Source: a bacterium (lineage in GTDB: Bacteria; Bacteroidota; Bacteroidia; B-17B0; Aurantibacillaceae). Taken from it: DNA of 47,937 nucleotides. Both the position numbers and the translations under genes were made by a program. Of the stretch, positions 34,753 through 43,600 are shown piece by piece; position 1 is the first letter of the stretch; each line of letters starts with the position of its first letter. The notes under the pieces are model-generated. The model was not told the DNA's origin. It saw only the letters and a program-made list of their open reading frames with translations, and searched no databases. Location of the stretch: assembly GCA_029945625.1 (NCBI GenBank), contig JAQSCW010000007.1:1460-49396 (forward strand), given 5' to 3'.

Positions 34753-35190
34753 ATGTCAACCATTCACATCAGCATGCTTGCGATTATTGTTGCAGTAGTC
34801 GCGCATTTTATTCTAGGATTTATTTGGTACACCCCATTATTTGGAAAAATTTGGGCGAAAGAATTGGGACTTAACATGGACCAAAAGCCGCCTAAAGGCG
34901 CAATGGCAAAAGGGATGATTGCCATGCTGATAGGAAATTTTTTAATGGCCTGGGTGTTGGCTCATAATATGGGAGCATGGGCAATTGCCTCAGTGGGAAC
35001 ACCTATGGCAGATACGCCACCAGCCGTAAATGCATTTATGGCAGCCATGTTCACCTGGATGGGTTTCTTTTTACCCGTAGATATTGGAACAGTAACGTGG
35101 GAGATGAAATCCTGGAAATTATTTTGGATCAATACCGGGTATCACTTTGCCTCTTTATTACTGGTATCGATGATCCTCGTGCATATGTGA
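34753..35190 (+). CDS. DUF1761 membrane protein
   Basis: 145 residues, four transmembrane segments. Family landmarks: IVAVVAHFILGFIWYTPLFG at the start, WAKELGL, then GMIAMLIGNFLMAWVLAH, FMAAMFTWMGFFLPV and WKLFWINTGYHFASLLLVS. DUF1761 proteins are small inner-membrane proteins of unknown function. The start is fixed by a strong Shine-Dalgarno sequence. Confidence 0.9.
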   Translation: MSTIHISMLAIIVAVVAHFILGFIWYTPLFGKIWAKELGLNMDQKPPKGAMAKGMIAMLIGNFLMAWVLAHNMGAWAIASVGTPMADTPPAVNAFMAAMFTWMGFFLPVDIGTVTWEMKSWKLFWINTGYHFASLLLVSMILVHM

Positions 35191-35269
35191 ACCTCGGGAG
35201 TTGACCTCTTTTTCAGGTGCTAATGGCGCATTGTTTGCCAATTAGTAATTTGCCGCTTGTTGGCGTATT

Positions 35270-35737
35270 CTAGTTTAGATGAAGATGTTTTCGACCTATT
35301 ATTACCGAAAGGTTTTGTGACTCGGCATAAGCTCTGAAATTGGTGAGGATCGCTTGCCAGCCCAGTACTTGTAATTCATGCGTGTTTTCAGTTTCAGCAT
35401 CAAATTGCTCCGTAATTTGCGTTGTAATACCTTCACTCGCAAATAGTACACGGGCGGTTCTTCCATCATCCATCGTATAAGCGATCATTTTGTGTTTAAG
35501 CACCTCTGTGTAGATGCCGCTGAAATCAAAACTCATACTCCCATCTTTGGCAGCCATTGTAAAAACAAATCGTCCGCCTTTCTTAAGCTCATTGTTAGCT
35601 TTGGGAGCATGCCAGTCGATGGAAGCAAAGTTCCATTTGACAATATGTTCCGGATTGGTCCATAATTCCCACACTTTTTCTATTGGCGCCTTAATACTGG
35701 TTTGAACGCTGAGTCTATTATTTTTTTTTGCCTCCAT
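35270..35737 (-). CDS. SRPBCC/AHSA1-type START-like protein
   Basis: 155 residues. The helix-grip fold pattern is clear: IKAPIEKVWELWTNPEHIVKW-type N-terminus, then FDFSGIYTEV, IAYTMDDGRTARVLF, ITEQFDAETENTHELQ and GWQAILTNFRAYAE. AHSA1-like proteins bind hydrophobic ligands; the specific ligand is unknown. About 15 residues extend past the usual end (SVIIGRKHLHLN). An exact minus-7 box (TAAATTTG, 35774-35781) lies 36 nt upstream. Confidence 0.88.
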   Translation of the reverse strand: MEAKKNNRLSVQTSIKAPIEKVWELWTNPEHIVKWNFASIDWHAPKANNELKKGGRFVFTMAAKDGSMSFDFSGIYTEVLKHKMIAYTMDDGRTARVLFASEGITTQITEQFDAETENTHELQVLGWQAILTNFRAYAESQNLSVIIGRKHLHLN

Positions 35738-35773
35738 TTATTTTTTTTAATGCAATTCAACTGGTAGTTATTC

Positions 35774-35781
35774 CAAATTTA
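35774..35781 (-). promoter_or_regulatory. Minus-7 box (TAAATTTG on the minus strand)
   Basis: An exact TAnnTTTG match 36 nt upstream of the SRPBCC gene start at 35737. Confidence 0.45.
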
Positions 35782-36097
35782 TCAGCACATTGCCCTAGTT
35801 GTCTCCCAAAAACACTTCCTGAAGATCCACACGAAGTTCTTATCCTCCTCTGCCAAAGGACTAAAGTACGGTGAGTGGGGAATGCCGCTGAATCGTGCCA
35901 CACCTCCGCCGGTATACTCACCATTTAACTCTCATCAGATAAATTTATAAATAGTTTATGAAATGGTGAAATAATTCAATTTTTTTTGGCTATCGGGTTT
36001 TTATTTCCTAGGAATAGTAGTACCGATCTTGTAAGATTCTATCGAATTTTTTTAAGGAATAGCCAACTCAAAGGATGCGGCAAGTGCTTGTCCATTT
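35782..36097. other. Intergenic, no gene seen
   Basis: Apart from the promoter box at its left edge, no credible ORF or RNA was found. A plus-strand frame at 35986-36222 is mostly antisense to the cation transporter gene. Confidence 0.4.
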
Positions 36098-36736
36098 TTA
36101 GTGATGGTGATGGTCAATCACGCTTTCCGATGCGGCCTTCTCAAAGCACTCGCGGCCCTCTTGAAACGAGAAATAGGCCAAGAGGATGGCTCCAATGCTA
36201 TCCAGATAGGGTAGTTTTGTAAAATAGTACAGACCGCTGCTCGCCAACAATACAAGCGACATGTAGATGCAAACGCGTGTGCATTCGGCATCTGCTAAAA
36301 TCGCCTGAGAGTTCAAGTCCCTTCCTACGTTCGTTTTTTGTTTTAACAAAATCACCATTATGGCAATCGAGATGAGCGAAATGATGATCCCATAGAGTGA
36401 AGGATCCGGTCGTTGATCAGTTACAATATTATAACTACTTGAAACTACCAAACCCGCAACTAAGAAATAAAAAGACCATCCTGTTATCTTTAACGCCTTG
36501 CGCTCAAATACATCAGGCGAACTTTCCGGGTTCGCTTTGATGCGAATTACCATGTGCAAAATGCCTAACCCCGAAATTGTTTCAATAAAACTATCTATGC
36601 CAAACCCAAATAAGGTAAGACTTTCGTCTGCATACCCTAGTAGGGTGGCCACAAGTCCTTCCGCAATGTTATATACAACCGTGAACACGGCGAGTCCAAA
36701 GGCGAGTTGGTAAAGTTGAGAGCTTGGTTTCTTCAA
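36098..36736 (-). CDS. CDF-like cation transporter with C-terminal His tail
   Basis: 212 residues, six likely transmembrane helices. Cation-diffusion-facilitator features: FGFGIDSFIETISG in the second helix, which carries the Asp of the metal site, and AILADAECTRVCIYMSL plus YLDSIGAILLAYFSFQEGRE in the later helices. It lacks the usual cytoplasmic C-terminal domain. The chain ends VIDHHHH. The start is a TTG at 36736 (preceded by AGAAGG); no in-frame ATG occurs before the transmembrane core. It probably moves Zn2+, Co2+ or similar ions across the inner membrane, but the metal is not known. Confidence 0.8.
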   Translation of the reverse strand: MKKPSSQLYQLAFGLAVFTVVYNIAEGLVATLLGYADESLTLFGFGIDSFIETISGLGILHMVIRIKANPESSPDVFERKALKITGWSFYFLVAGLVVSSSYNIVTDQRPDPSLYGIIISLISIAIMVILLKQKTNVGRDLNSQAILADAECTRVCIYMSLVLLASSGLYYFTKLPYLDSIGAILLAYFSFQEGRECFEKAASESVIDHHHH

Positions 36737-36879
36737 GATCCTTCTAAGTTAATGAGTGTTTTATCACTAAACTACAAATTTGTTTGCGCTGTTCCTTAGC
36801 AAAAACAAGTGTTATAAAGGTACGAAAGTTTAAAATTAAAAAGGGATCATTTAATATGCCTGTCAATCAGGTGGTAAAT

Positions 36880-37269
36880 TTAGAGGAACTGCTTCAGCCA
36901 TTCTCTGGCTTCACCATCATCAGTAAACGAACGCATTGGAATGGGTGGCTTCTGAAAACGAAAGAGTAGCTTCATAATGATTTGCGCCAGTCCCGGTTTG
37001 GATACCATTGCCATGGCGGTGTACATGTTTGGCAATTGTTCAGTGGAATACTTGCGGGTTTTTTTATCAGGTGCGGGAGAGTCGCAAAGATAAATGAGTA
37101 GGGGTACTTTTTTGTTTCCGGTGATTTGTTTGACCAATGCTATGTTTCTACTTATATTCTCAATAGTGCGTTTGGGATTTTTTGAATAGGAATACAGAAT
37201 ACCCGCCGTGTCATATCTGTAATCCGCTATTTCTCCGGTAATAAGTGGAATCTGTTCTAGTGCGATCAT
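36880..37269 (-). CDS. STAS/SpoIIAA-like small protein (DUF7793-type)
   Basis: 129 residues. The pattern NISRNIALVKQITGNKKVPL, then LIYLCDSPAPDKKTRKYS, AMAMVSKPGLAQIIMKLLF, and SFTDDGEAREWLKQFL is typical of a Bacteroidota STAS-like family. The DUF number is from memory and uncertain. Such proteins are cytoplasmic and resemble anti-sigma-antagonist folds, but no phosphorylatable Ser motif is clear. The lipoprotein gene lies 34 nt upstream on the same strand, so the two are probably co-transcribed. Confidence 0.7.
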   Translation of the reverse strand: MIALEQIPLITGEIADYRYDTAGILYSYSKNPKRTIENISRNIALVKQITGNKKVPLLIYLCDSPAPDKKTRKYSTEQLPNMYTAMAMVSKPGLAQIIMKLLFRFQKPPIPMRSFTDDGEAREWLKQFL

Positions 37270-37303
37270 CTTCTTGCCCGGCGATGTAGTGAGCCTATAA
37301 AAC

Positions 37304-37753
37304 TTACTTGAGAGTGAATTTGAGATCTTTTTTGAGTTCGTTATTAATATAAATTTTTATTTTCCAATTGCCCCTTGGTGCCAACTTGTCTTCAAGTGTA
37401 ATAAAGTGCCAGGTGTACCAGGTTGGTTCTTTGGCGGTAAATAAATAATCATTCTGTTCAAATAGTTCATCGTTTGGTGAAATCCATTTTATTTTCACAT
37501 AATATTTCTGGGGGGTGCTCAACTCGAACCAGGTGAGATATATAATGGGCTTTACACTTTCTCCCACCGTATATTCCTTCACCTCGTCAATTGGATCATT
37601 AGTTTCGTCGAGTTTGGAAGTGAGTACTGCCTTCACCGAAATTAAGAGTTGCTCCTTGGCTGTTAAAGCAAAAGCGCCGTAATCAACACCCTTTTTGAGA
37701 GAGGAACAACTAGCTAATAGTGTAGCAAATGTGAAAAGTACAAAATGTTTCAT
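37304..37753 (-). CDS. Lipoprotein of unknown function
   Basis: 149 residues with a lipoprotein leader (MKHFVLFTFATLLASC, Cys16). The mature part is beta-rich with aromatic strands (YYVKIKWISPNDELFE, WYTWHFITLEDKLAPRG, NWKIKIYINNELKKDLKF), like Ig-type or 3-keto-disaccharide-like beta sandwiches; no family was recognised. Likely anchored in the periplasm or outer membrane. It is upstream of, and close to, the STAS-like gene. Confidence 0.7.
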   Translation of the reverse strand: MKHFVLFTFATLLASCSSLKKGVDYGAFALTAKEQLLISVKAVLTSKLDETNDPIDEVKEYTVGESVKPIIYLTWFELSTPQKYYVKIKWISPNDELFEQNDYLFTAKEPTWYTWHFITLEDKLAPRGNWKIKIYINNELKKDLKFTLK

Positions 37754-38545
37754 CTTTTTTAGAGAATTTATAGAAATGCTTGTTAATATGTTTCAAATTT
37801 CGAAATAAAAAGCTTTTTTAATGCGCTTTTAAATAGAGAGAAATTTGGATGCGAATTTAATTCATTTTATTTGAATTTACCTTGACTAAACAAGAATTGC
37901 AAAAATGGCCCAATTCTAAACAAATACCAGGCACAACAAAGCGGAATTCAGAGTGTTTTGTTTTATATGCTAACATGAAAGTTTACTACTGCGCATCTTA
38001 AATAAATAAAATCTGTTCTACCTTACTAGCCCCTTTAAACACAATTTCCATCAGTACCAGAAACATGAAGCCAATGAAGCAACCAAGCGAAGGCTGCGAA
38101 ATATATAACTAAATCACTAAATTCACGTGTATTTCAGGCCTTTACTAAAGTTTTCTCAACAGTGTTACCCAAAGTCAACCCCAAGTTCATCGTGTAATTC
38201 AGTCTTGTATTCGGTGGGGCAAAAAAACACCCTAAAAATTGTTGCATCAAACAACCATCTGTTTGAAAAAAAGTTTATAACTTCATAAACACTAAAACGT
38301 ATGATAGTACCTTTGCTTCTCATCTTTACATTCTGCATTTTTATTCTTGTCCGCTGCTTTGAAATTCAAATCAAATTCAAGTGCGGGAATGGGTAAAAGG
38401 CAGTATAAATAAATTTAGCAGACATAAAATTTCAATGAGATACAGTTATCCAGGTATTGTTTTTTCGTGTTGTGTTATCACCATTCTATGTAAAGTTTTG
38501 GTTCATAAGCTAAACAACCATACCCCTAATATTATATTATAAAAT
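37754..38545. other. 792-bp intergenic, no gene seen
   Basis: No open frame above about 60 codons with recognisable content. The region is AT-rich and lies between divergent transcription units. No exact TAnnTTTG box with good spacing was found by eye. No RNA gene was recognised. Confidence 0.4.
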
Positions 38546-39274
38546 ATGCAGCAAGTAAGTAAACTCTGTAAGAATTGCGATCATGCCCTCACCGGGAAAT
38601 TTTGTAGTAATTGCGGGCAAAAGGCCAACATACACAGAATAGATTTGAAGCACCTGATTCATGAATTTTTCCATGCCCTCACTCATTTTGACCGGGGGTT
38701 TTTTTATACTGCCAAAGAGATGATCATACGGCCCGGGAATGCCATTCGCGAATACTTGGAAGGAAAACGAATAAGTCATCCCAGCCCCATAGTAATGCTG
38801 CTTATCGTAGGTGGTTTATGTTCGTTAGTGTATTATCAATTCGAACTAAAATTGATTACTTTATTTAAAATAAGCGAATTGGATGCCGGCTTTAAGGGAA
38901 TTGACTCCAAATTTTTTGCCGCACTTTATATTGTTTACAGTTTGATCTTTTCTTTGTGTGATTCCATTATATTTAGGTACAAGAACTATAGATTCGGCGA
39001 ATATTTTATCCTCAATGTGTTTATTTCTAATCAGGTTTGTTTGTTTCAGATATGCCTTGTTCCCCTGTGGTTGGTAGGAAGAGAATATGGGATCAATAAT
39101 TATTTTCGAATCCTTATTGGGATAGGATACATAGTCTATTTCATTTTCGTGAGATATCAATTTTTTGAAGTAAAGAACGACAACTTATCGAAACGCAAAT
39201 TGATACTGGAGGGAATTGTTTTCTTTTTGCTTTTCTTCGCTTTTAGTTGGAAGACTATCAGCCAATTTTTATAA
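38546..39274 (+). CDS. DUF3667 zinc-ribbon membrane protein
   Basis: 242 residues. The N-terminal zinc ribbon has Cys8, Cys11, Cys20 and Cys23 (CKNC, CSNCGQKA). Then comes the DUF3667 core: HLIHEFFHALTHFDRGFFYT, MIIRPGNAIREYLEGKRI and SHPSPIVMLLIVGG, followed by four or more membrane helices. DUF3667 proteins are inner-membrane proteins of unknown function that are widespread in Bacteroidota. Confidence 0.92.
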   Translation: MQQVSKLCKNCDHALTGKFCSNCGQKANIHRIDLKHLIHEFFHALTHFDRGFFYTAKEMIIRPGNAIREYLEGKRISHPSPIVMLLIVGGLCSLVYYQFELKLITLFKISELDAGFKGIDSKFFAALYIVYSLIFSLCDSIIFRYKNYRFGEYFILNVFISNQVCLFQICLVPLWLVGREYGINNYFRILIGIGYIVYFIFVRYQFFEVKNDNLSKRKLILEGIVFFLLFFAFSWKTISQFL

Positions 39275-39306
39275 TCGTAAGGTCAGGGCTATTGTAGATA
39301 GTACTT

Positions 39307-39732
39307 CTAGGGGACCCTTGTGCTGTTTTTTTGACCAATTCGTCCTGCCAGATATGCCATGGGAAGATAGGCACCCACCGCGTCCAAAATACTGAACCAA
39401 AGGGGAGAAGGCAGCATAATGATATTAGCAAGCCCTCCCGCTAAAAATAATACTCCTATGCCTAGGGCAAATTTCATGTGATGGCTTAAAGCCATTTTTG
39501 TGGTGAGAAATGCCCCAGCAAACGTTCCCAGAGCATGCGCTAAAAATGGCATAATAAAATGCTGCGGCCCAAATAAATGCATGGAGGCTTTTAATCCTTC
39601 AAGAGTTGTAACATCCGCGTCGATGGGGGGTGGAATGATAGAACTGCTAACCATGATGATGGCCATGTTTACCATACTTCCCACAAGGGCACCGGCCACA
39701 AAGGCCAAAAAGTTTCTGAGAATTAGGTTCAT
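39307..39732 (-). CDS. Small four-helix membrane protein, unknown
   Basis: 141 residues: FLAFVAGALVGSMVNMAIIM, HFIMPFLAHALGTFAGAFLT, FALGIGVLFLAGGLANIIML and SILDAVGAYLPMAYLAGRIG. The His-rich motif FGPQHFIMPFLAHALGT and Pro-rich IIPPPID after helix 1 recur in similar proteins of the phylum. No function is known. It is convergent with the DUF3667 gene, leaving a 32-bp gap. Confidence 0.75.
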   Translation of the reverse strand: MNLILRNFLAFVAGALVGSMVNMAIIMVSSSIIPPPIDADVTTLEGLKASMHLFGPQHFIMPFLAHALGTFAGAFLTTKMALSHHMKFALGIGVLFLAGGLANIIMLPSPLWFSILDAVGAYLPMAYLAGRIGQKNSTRVP

Positions 39733-40193
39733 TTTTACTGAATATTAGTTTATACCAATGGTCTGTGACCACCTTTCCTTCGACATGGCAATTTCGCGAT
39801 ATTTTTCATACGATACTGCGCAGGCTCCTACTAAATTAATCATTTTTTTAGTATCAGGTGACGTTGACCTTGACTACCCACCTCCGCCCCCTAGTAAAGA
39901 AGGGTTTGTTTTCAAAGCTCTAGTGCGTCGTATCAGGGTTAGAATGCAGAGGTAACGAAGAACCGGACAATGTGCCGTGAAACGTAATCAGTAGGCGGGG
40001 ACTGAGAAATATCAAGCTTTTTGCTGATGGAAGTCAGTCCCTTGTGCTTGCCTGCAAGCTTTTTGATCGCGACCTTTGTAAGTGATTAAAACGACTCGCT
40101 TTAGCTAATCGATTTCGACGTAAAGATGGGGATACCAATATCGCCGTCTTTAGTTCAATCGGTTGTTGATGTTGAAATTTTTAAGACAAAACT
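39733..40193. other. Intergenic, no gene seen
   Basis: A 65-codon plus-strand frame (39758-39955) has a run of prolines encoded by CCTCCGCCCCC and no family match; I judge it non-coding. No promoter box was recognised before 40194. Confidence 0.4.
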
Positions 40194-41048
40194 ATGAAAA
40201 AAATTGCCCTCCTTTTCTGCTTGTTCATCTTGATTGTGTCGTGCCGGCAGGCACCCAAAGTAGAACCACCGGTTGTTAATGCGGTACCCGCCGAATGGGA
40301 ATTACCAAAGCTGCCCGCCAATGAGGAATTTGTGATTCGCAAAACCTTCAAAGGAGCCATGCGCACCTGTGAATTTTCGGCCATTATTTTACATTACTTA
40401 GAGGTAAAATATAAAATCCCGAAAGACAAAGTATTAATGGGTGTTTCCACCTGTGTAGATGATATTATCTACACCAAAAATTTCCATTCCAATCCCAATA
40501 TTAAAGGACTGTTTCATTTGGGTGGTTTGGCGGGATTACCGTTTACCGGTGTTTCCGGTTTAGGTGCCCTTTCGCATCACATTCCAGAGGGCGGCACCAT
40601 GTTGTTGTTGCTGGAACCTCATATTGGTTATTCGGCCGATAAAGGATGGGGGTATATTTTGAGATACGATCAGCACGCACCCAGCACCTGTTGTGGTGCT
40701 TTGATGGGAACTCTTTCTAAACTCAAAGACAATAAACTCACCGGCAAAGTGAGCGATGAGGACTATCAAGCCGATAAAATTGGTCAGTTCGCGTTGGAAC
40801 ACAAAGATCAAATCTTGAAGGCCGATATTCCCATCGTGGAATTTACTAAGATGATCTCCCGTGAATCTGAAAAGCAAATTAGAGAACACGTGATGCAAGT
40901 GGACATGGAACACATGAATTATATTGTGATCCTAACAGGGGTACTGATCAATACCGACTACAACTACTCGGATTACCAGGTAATCAAACACATTGTGATT
41001 TACGATGTAAAAAAGAAGACCTTTACAGAAGAAATCTTGATTCCCTGA
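40194..41048 (+). CDS. LCIB-type beta-carbonic anhydrase-like lipoprotein
   Basis: 284 residues with a lipobox leader (FILIVSC, Cys17), so it is predicted to sit at a membrane surface outside the cytoplasm. The core matches the LCIB (limiting-CO2-inducible B) family: STCVDDI with Cys87-x-Asp89, FHLGGLAGLPFTGVSGLGAL, SHHIPEGG (His128/129), LLLLEPHIGYSADKGWG and STCCGALMG (Cys166/167). LCIB proteins are unusual beta-type carbonic anhydrases with a Cys-His-Cys zinc site, known in algae and with bacterial homologues. The C-terminal quarter (helical, then VDMEHMNYIVILTGVLIN) is present. Activity is inferred, not proven; LCIB itself was inactive when tested alone. No transporter for bicarbonate is adjacent. 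Confidence 0.75.
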   Translation: MKKIALLFCLFILIVSCRQAPKVEPPVVNAVPAEWELPKLPANEEFVIRKTFKGAMRTCEFSAIILHYLEVKYKIPKDKVLMGVSTCVDDIIYTKNFHSNPNIKGLFHLGGLAGLPFTGVSGLGALSHHIPEGGTMLLLLEPHIGYSADKGWGYILRYDQHAPSTCCGALMGTLSKLKDNKLTGKVSDEDYQADKIGQFALEHKDQILKADIPIVEFTKMISRESEKQIREHVMQVDMEHMNYIVILTGVLINTDYNYSDYQVIKHIVIYDVKKKTFTEEILIP

Positions 41049-41381
41049 TTAATTGGCACTCTCAATTACCACACAGGCATTTATTTTACAATAAAACTCG
41101 TGTTAACATCAGGAGTGGTCGTCGGGAAACCAATGAAAATAGTAAATTTTCTGTCATAAAATCACCCTTTAAATTTGCGTTTGTTCTCAATATGTGCGTT
41201 GCGAGGTCAGTAAGCGATTTGGTGCAGGTACTTATACCGCAACTGGCCAATTCGTGGAAAGCACATTTTTTGTTTGGGGTTAAACTTTTGAGTGAGAGCA
41301 ATGGCAATTGGGAATTTAGAATGCTTTTTGTTACAATTTTTTTAGAACTTATGTAAACAAATTAGTAAAGTCGATATTGCG
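41049..41381. other. Intergenic, no gene seen
   Basis: A 73-codon minus-strand frame has no features. The right end is AT-rich. Nothing else was recognised between the convergent neighbours. Confidence 0.4.
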
Positions 41382-42098
41382 CTAAAAAAACAAATCGGCA
41401 AATTGCCCTCCGAGTGTTTGCCATACCAAGGAAAATCTGAACATCCACAGAATTTGAAAGAAGAATAGGAAAAACAAGCTGATGAGATAGGGTTTAGGGG
41501 AAGTTCCATTTTTTAGATCATAGAGGAGAAGTAGCACTGTGATGATTTCACTTATAAAGACGGAGGCGATGACGGATTGTGAAAATGATAATCCGCCATA
41601 GTTTTCTAAAATCCTACCAATACCCGGTCCAAATAGGAGTAGGGCAGCGGCTATTATGAAACGGATGTGATAGGCTGCATTTTTTCGGTAATAGATGGCT
41701 AAAGCAAACAAGGCTATAAAATAAAACATGCCACTTACGTTTAACGCAAGCTCTCCTATGTTTTCCTCTCTGGAAATGCGTGGGGCCATTCGGTTAAATT
41801 TGTCTTTTGAAACCAAAAAAATGGAAATAAAGATCAGTGGAACCAAACTAGCGGAGAATCGTCCCAATAGTTTGTGAGCTTTTTGCTTGCCCGATTGTAT
41901 TAAGAAGGGTTGAACGGTAAGCAGGATAAACCACATAAATAAAACGATGCCATGAAAGTGTTTGATTGCATTAATTCCTGCGAAATGGGGGAATAAGCTC
42001 CAATAGGGGCGATAGAAGCCTAAACACAATAAGAGGATGAGGATCACGAAAAGATAGCCGATATTTCTATATTCTTTTTCTAAATGTTTTAGTGGCAT
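41382..42098 (-). CDS. Seven-helix membrane protein, unknown family
   Basis: 238 residues with about seven hydrophobic segments. The first loop and helix 2 hold FHGIVLFMWFILLTVQPFLI followed by KAHKLLGRFSASLVPL; the paired His residues and this order resemble haem-binding cytochrome-b561-like or DUF2306-like membrane proteins, but the match is weak. The later part has AYHIRFIIAAALLLFGPGIGR. Function is unknown. It stands alone with gaps of more than 300 bp on both sides. Confidence 0.7.
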   Translation of the reverse strand: MPLKHLEKEYRNIGYLFVILILLLCLGFYRPYWSLFPHFAGINAIKHFHGIVLFMWFILLTVQPFLIQSGKQKAHKLLGRFSASLVPLIFISIFLVSKDKFNRMAPRISREENIGELALNVSGMFYFIALFALAIYYRKNAAYHIRFIIAAALLLFGPGIGRILENYGGLSFSQSVIASVFISEIITVLLLLYDLKNGTSPKPYLISLFFLFFFQILWMFRFSLVWQTLGGQFADLFF

Positions 42099-42198
42099 AT
42101 AAAGAATCTGCTATTTTGAATTTTTGTTTCATATTTGATCTGCATAAATTTAAGCAAAGATTTTTAAGTACAAACTGCTAGTTAATGGGATTCGGATG

Positions 42199-42320
42199 TT
42201 ATTCTGCTTTGTGCTCCTTTTCTTCCTCCCTCATCTTATACCTCGGCAATCCTATCTCCGCCTCACACTGGTAAGGCGTCCTCTGCGCTGTGCTTCCACA
42301 CCATCATTCCTGTTTTGCAG
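42199..42320 (-). pseudogene. Remnant of a dnaE 3' end
   Basis: On the minus strand this reads QRTPYQCEAEIGLPRYKM then REEEK before a stop, matching the C-terminus of the DnaE encoded at 43601-46666 (HRAPYPSEAEIGLPRYKM). At the DNA level 42223-42266 is identical to 43610-43653 (44 bp). Upstream the match degrades through a frameshift and ends. It is a broken copy of a dnaE tail, separated from the intact gene by the T9SS cargo gene. Confidence 0.75.
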
Positions 42321-42470
42321 CAGGCTGGTCATTTGGCCCAATCATCGTCCTGCCCTCCGGGTTGATTTCAAAATTCTTGCTTTAGCTATTAGGGACTTGC
42401 GGCGAAAGTCTCTTTTTATGATTTCAAATTAAGTTCATTTATTTCGCTGAAGGAGATCCCCAGGAAATCG

Positions 42471-43508
42471 TCATCTCTTAATCACAAGTTTTTTTCTTCC
42501 GATTACCGTTCCAAGGGCGGTGCTAACTTGAAGGATATAGACACCTTCAGAGATACCCGCTATATCAATTGTAGAGATTCCCTCCTGTTTTAGTTCATTC
42601 AGTATAATCCTTCCTGCAAGATCTATGATCTGCACATTGTGTTCATATAATCCATGACCTTGATAGCGGAGCACTAAAGTTTCATGCGCGGGATTTTGAA
42701 AGTCAAAACCAATATTCCCATTTCCCATAGGGAATTTTGTAGGATCGTTGTAAACTGCCAAAGATCTGTTAATAACTGGGGGATTATTTGGATTATAATA
42801 CGTTGGATTAGTGGATGATGTCACAGATAATATATGCCAATGCATACCGGGGCTGTACCATTCCCAGCTTTCACTATTAAGATATGGCCGAAGGCCGGAA
42901 CCATAAATTGCGCGGTACCAGTAGTATGTGGAACGATATATACGAATTGTATTTGTGTAAATGCCGCATGGGGTTACTAATGTACCTGTTGCATCTGCCT
43001 TTAATTGGGTTCCTATTTCCCATTCACCCCCCGTCATCAATGCATCTGCAAATGTCAAAAAATGGCAGCCTTGTTCATATGTGTCTTTAATATGAAAGGG
43101 AAATTTTAGAATGGGTATTTCTGGAGGATCAAGCGAAGTAATCCGATATCTGTTGCCGTCTCCCAGTTCAAAGAGTCCTGTAGTATCAGATCGGTAGTAA
43201 TCTGAACCTAAAATCAAGTTTGCTGTATAAATGGAACTGTACGTGGCCGTTGGGAGTCCGCTGGGAGCATTGTACTTGTAAATGTGGTCGACACCATCTG
43301 TAATAATATTGCTGAAATCCCAGAGCTGGCCTTCCCCCGAAGGTCCCGGTTCAAGGGAGGTGGTGCCAAATTGAAAAGCAAAGGAATCACCCGGTACCGG
43401 TGCGCAATTCGCCGATGTTAGCGTCTGAGAAATGAGAGATGTTTCAAAGCAAACCAACAAAATCGTCAAATAAATTGTAACCTTTAGTTTTGAAACTCTG
43501 TTTGGCAT
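42471..43508 (-). CDS. Secreted protein with T9SS type A C-terminal domain
   Basis: 345 residues with a signal peptide (VTIYLTILLVCFETSLIS, cleavage near SQT). The body is of unknown fold, beginning FAFQFGTTSLEPGPSGEGQL then WDFSNI. The last 75 residues form a T9SS sorting domain: FDFQNPAHETLVLRY, VQIIDLAGRIILNE, then ISEGVYILQVSTALG and KKLVIKR at the end. It should cross the outer membrane through the type IX system. Catalytic residues were not recognised. It lies between a dnaE tail remnant (42199-42320) and the intact dnaE gene, as if inserted into, or flanked by, duplicated DNA. Confidence 0.8.
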   Translation of the reverse strand: MPNRVSKLKVTIYLTILLVCFETSLISQTLTSANCAPVPGDSFAFQFGTTSLEPGPSGEGQLWDFSNIITDGVDHIYKYNAPSGLPTATYSSIYTANLILGSDYYRSDTTGLFELGDGNRYRITSLDPPEIPILKFPFHIKDTYEQGCHFLTFADALMTGGEWEIGTQLKADATGTLVTPCGIYTNTIRIYRSTYYWYRAIYGSGLRPYLNSESWEWYSPGMHWHILSVTSSTNPTYYNPNNPPVINRSLAVYNDPTKFPMGNGNIGFDFQNPAHETLVLRYQGHGLYEHNVQIIDLAGRIILNELKQEGISTIDIAGISEGVYILQVSTALGTVIGRKKLVIKR

Positions 43509-43600
43509 GAGTCGGGTATTTAGAACTAAGTTACAAAGAAAATTGATGCACCCTGGATAAAGACTAAGTAAAATGGCTTCTAATCTCAGATCAATCAGGT

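Noticed and set aside
39758-39955. 65-codon frame with a proline run
   Set aside because: Proline run encoded by a C-rich patch; no start context or family.
42196-42432. 78-codon plus-strand frame
   Set aside because: It is antisense to the dnaE tail remnant, which explains the sequence.
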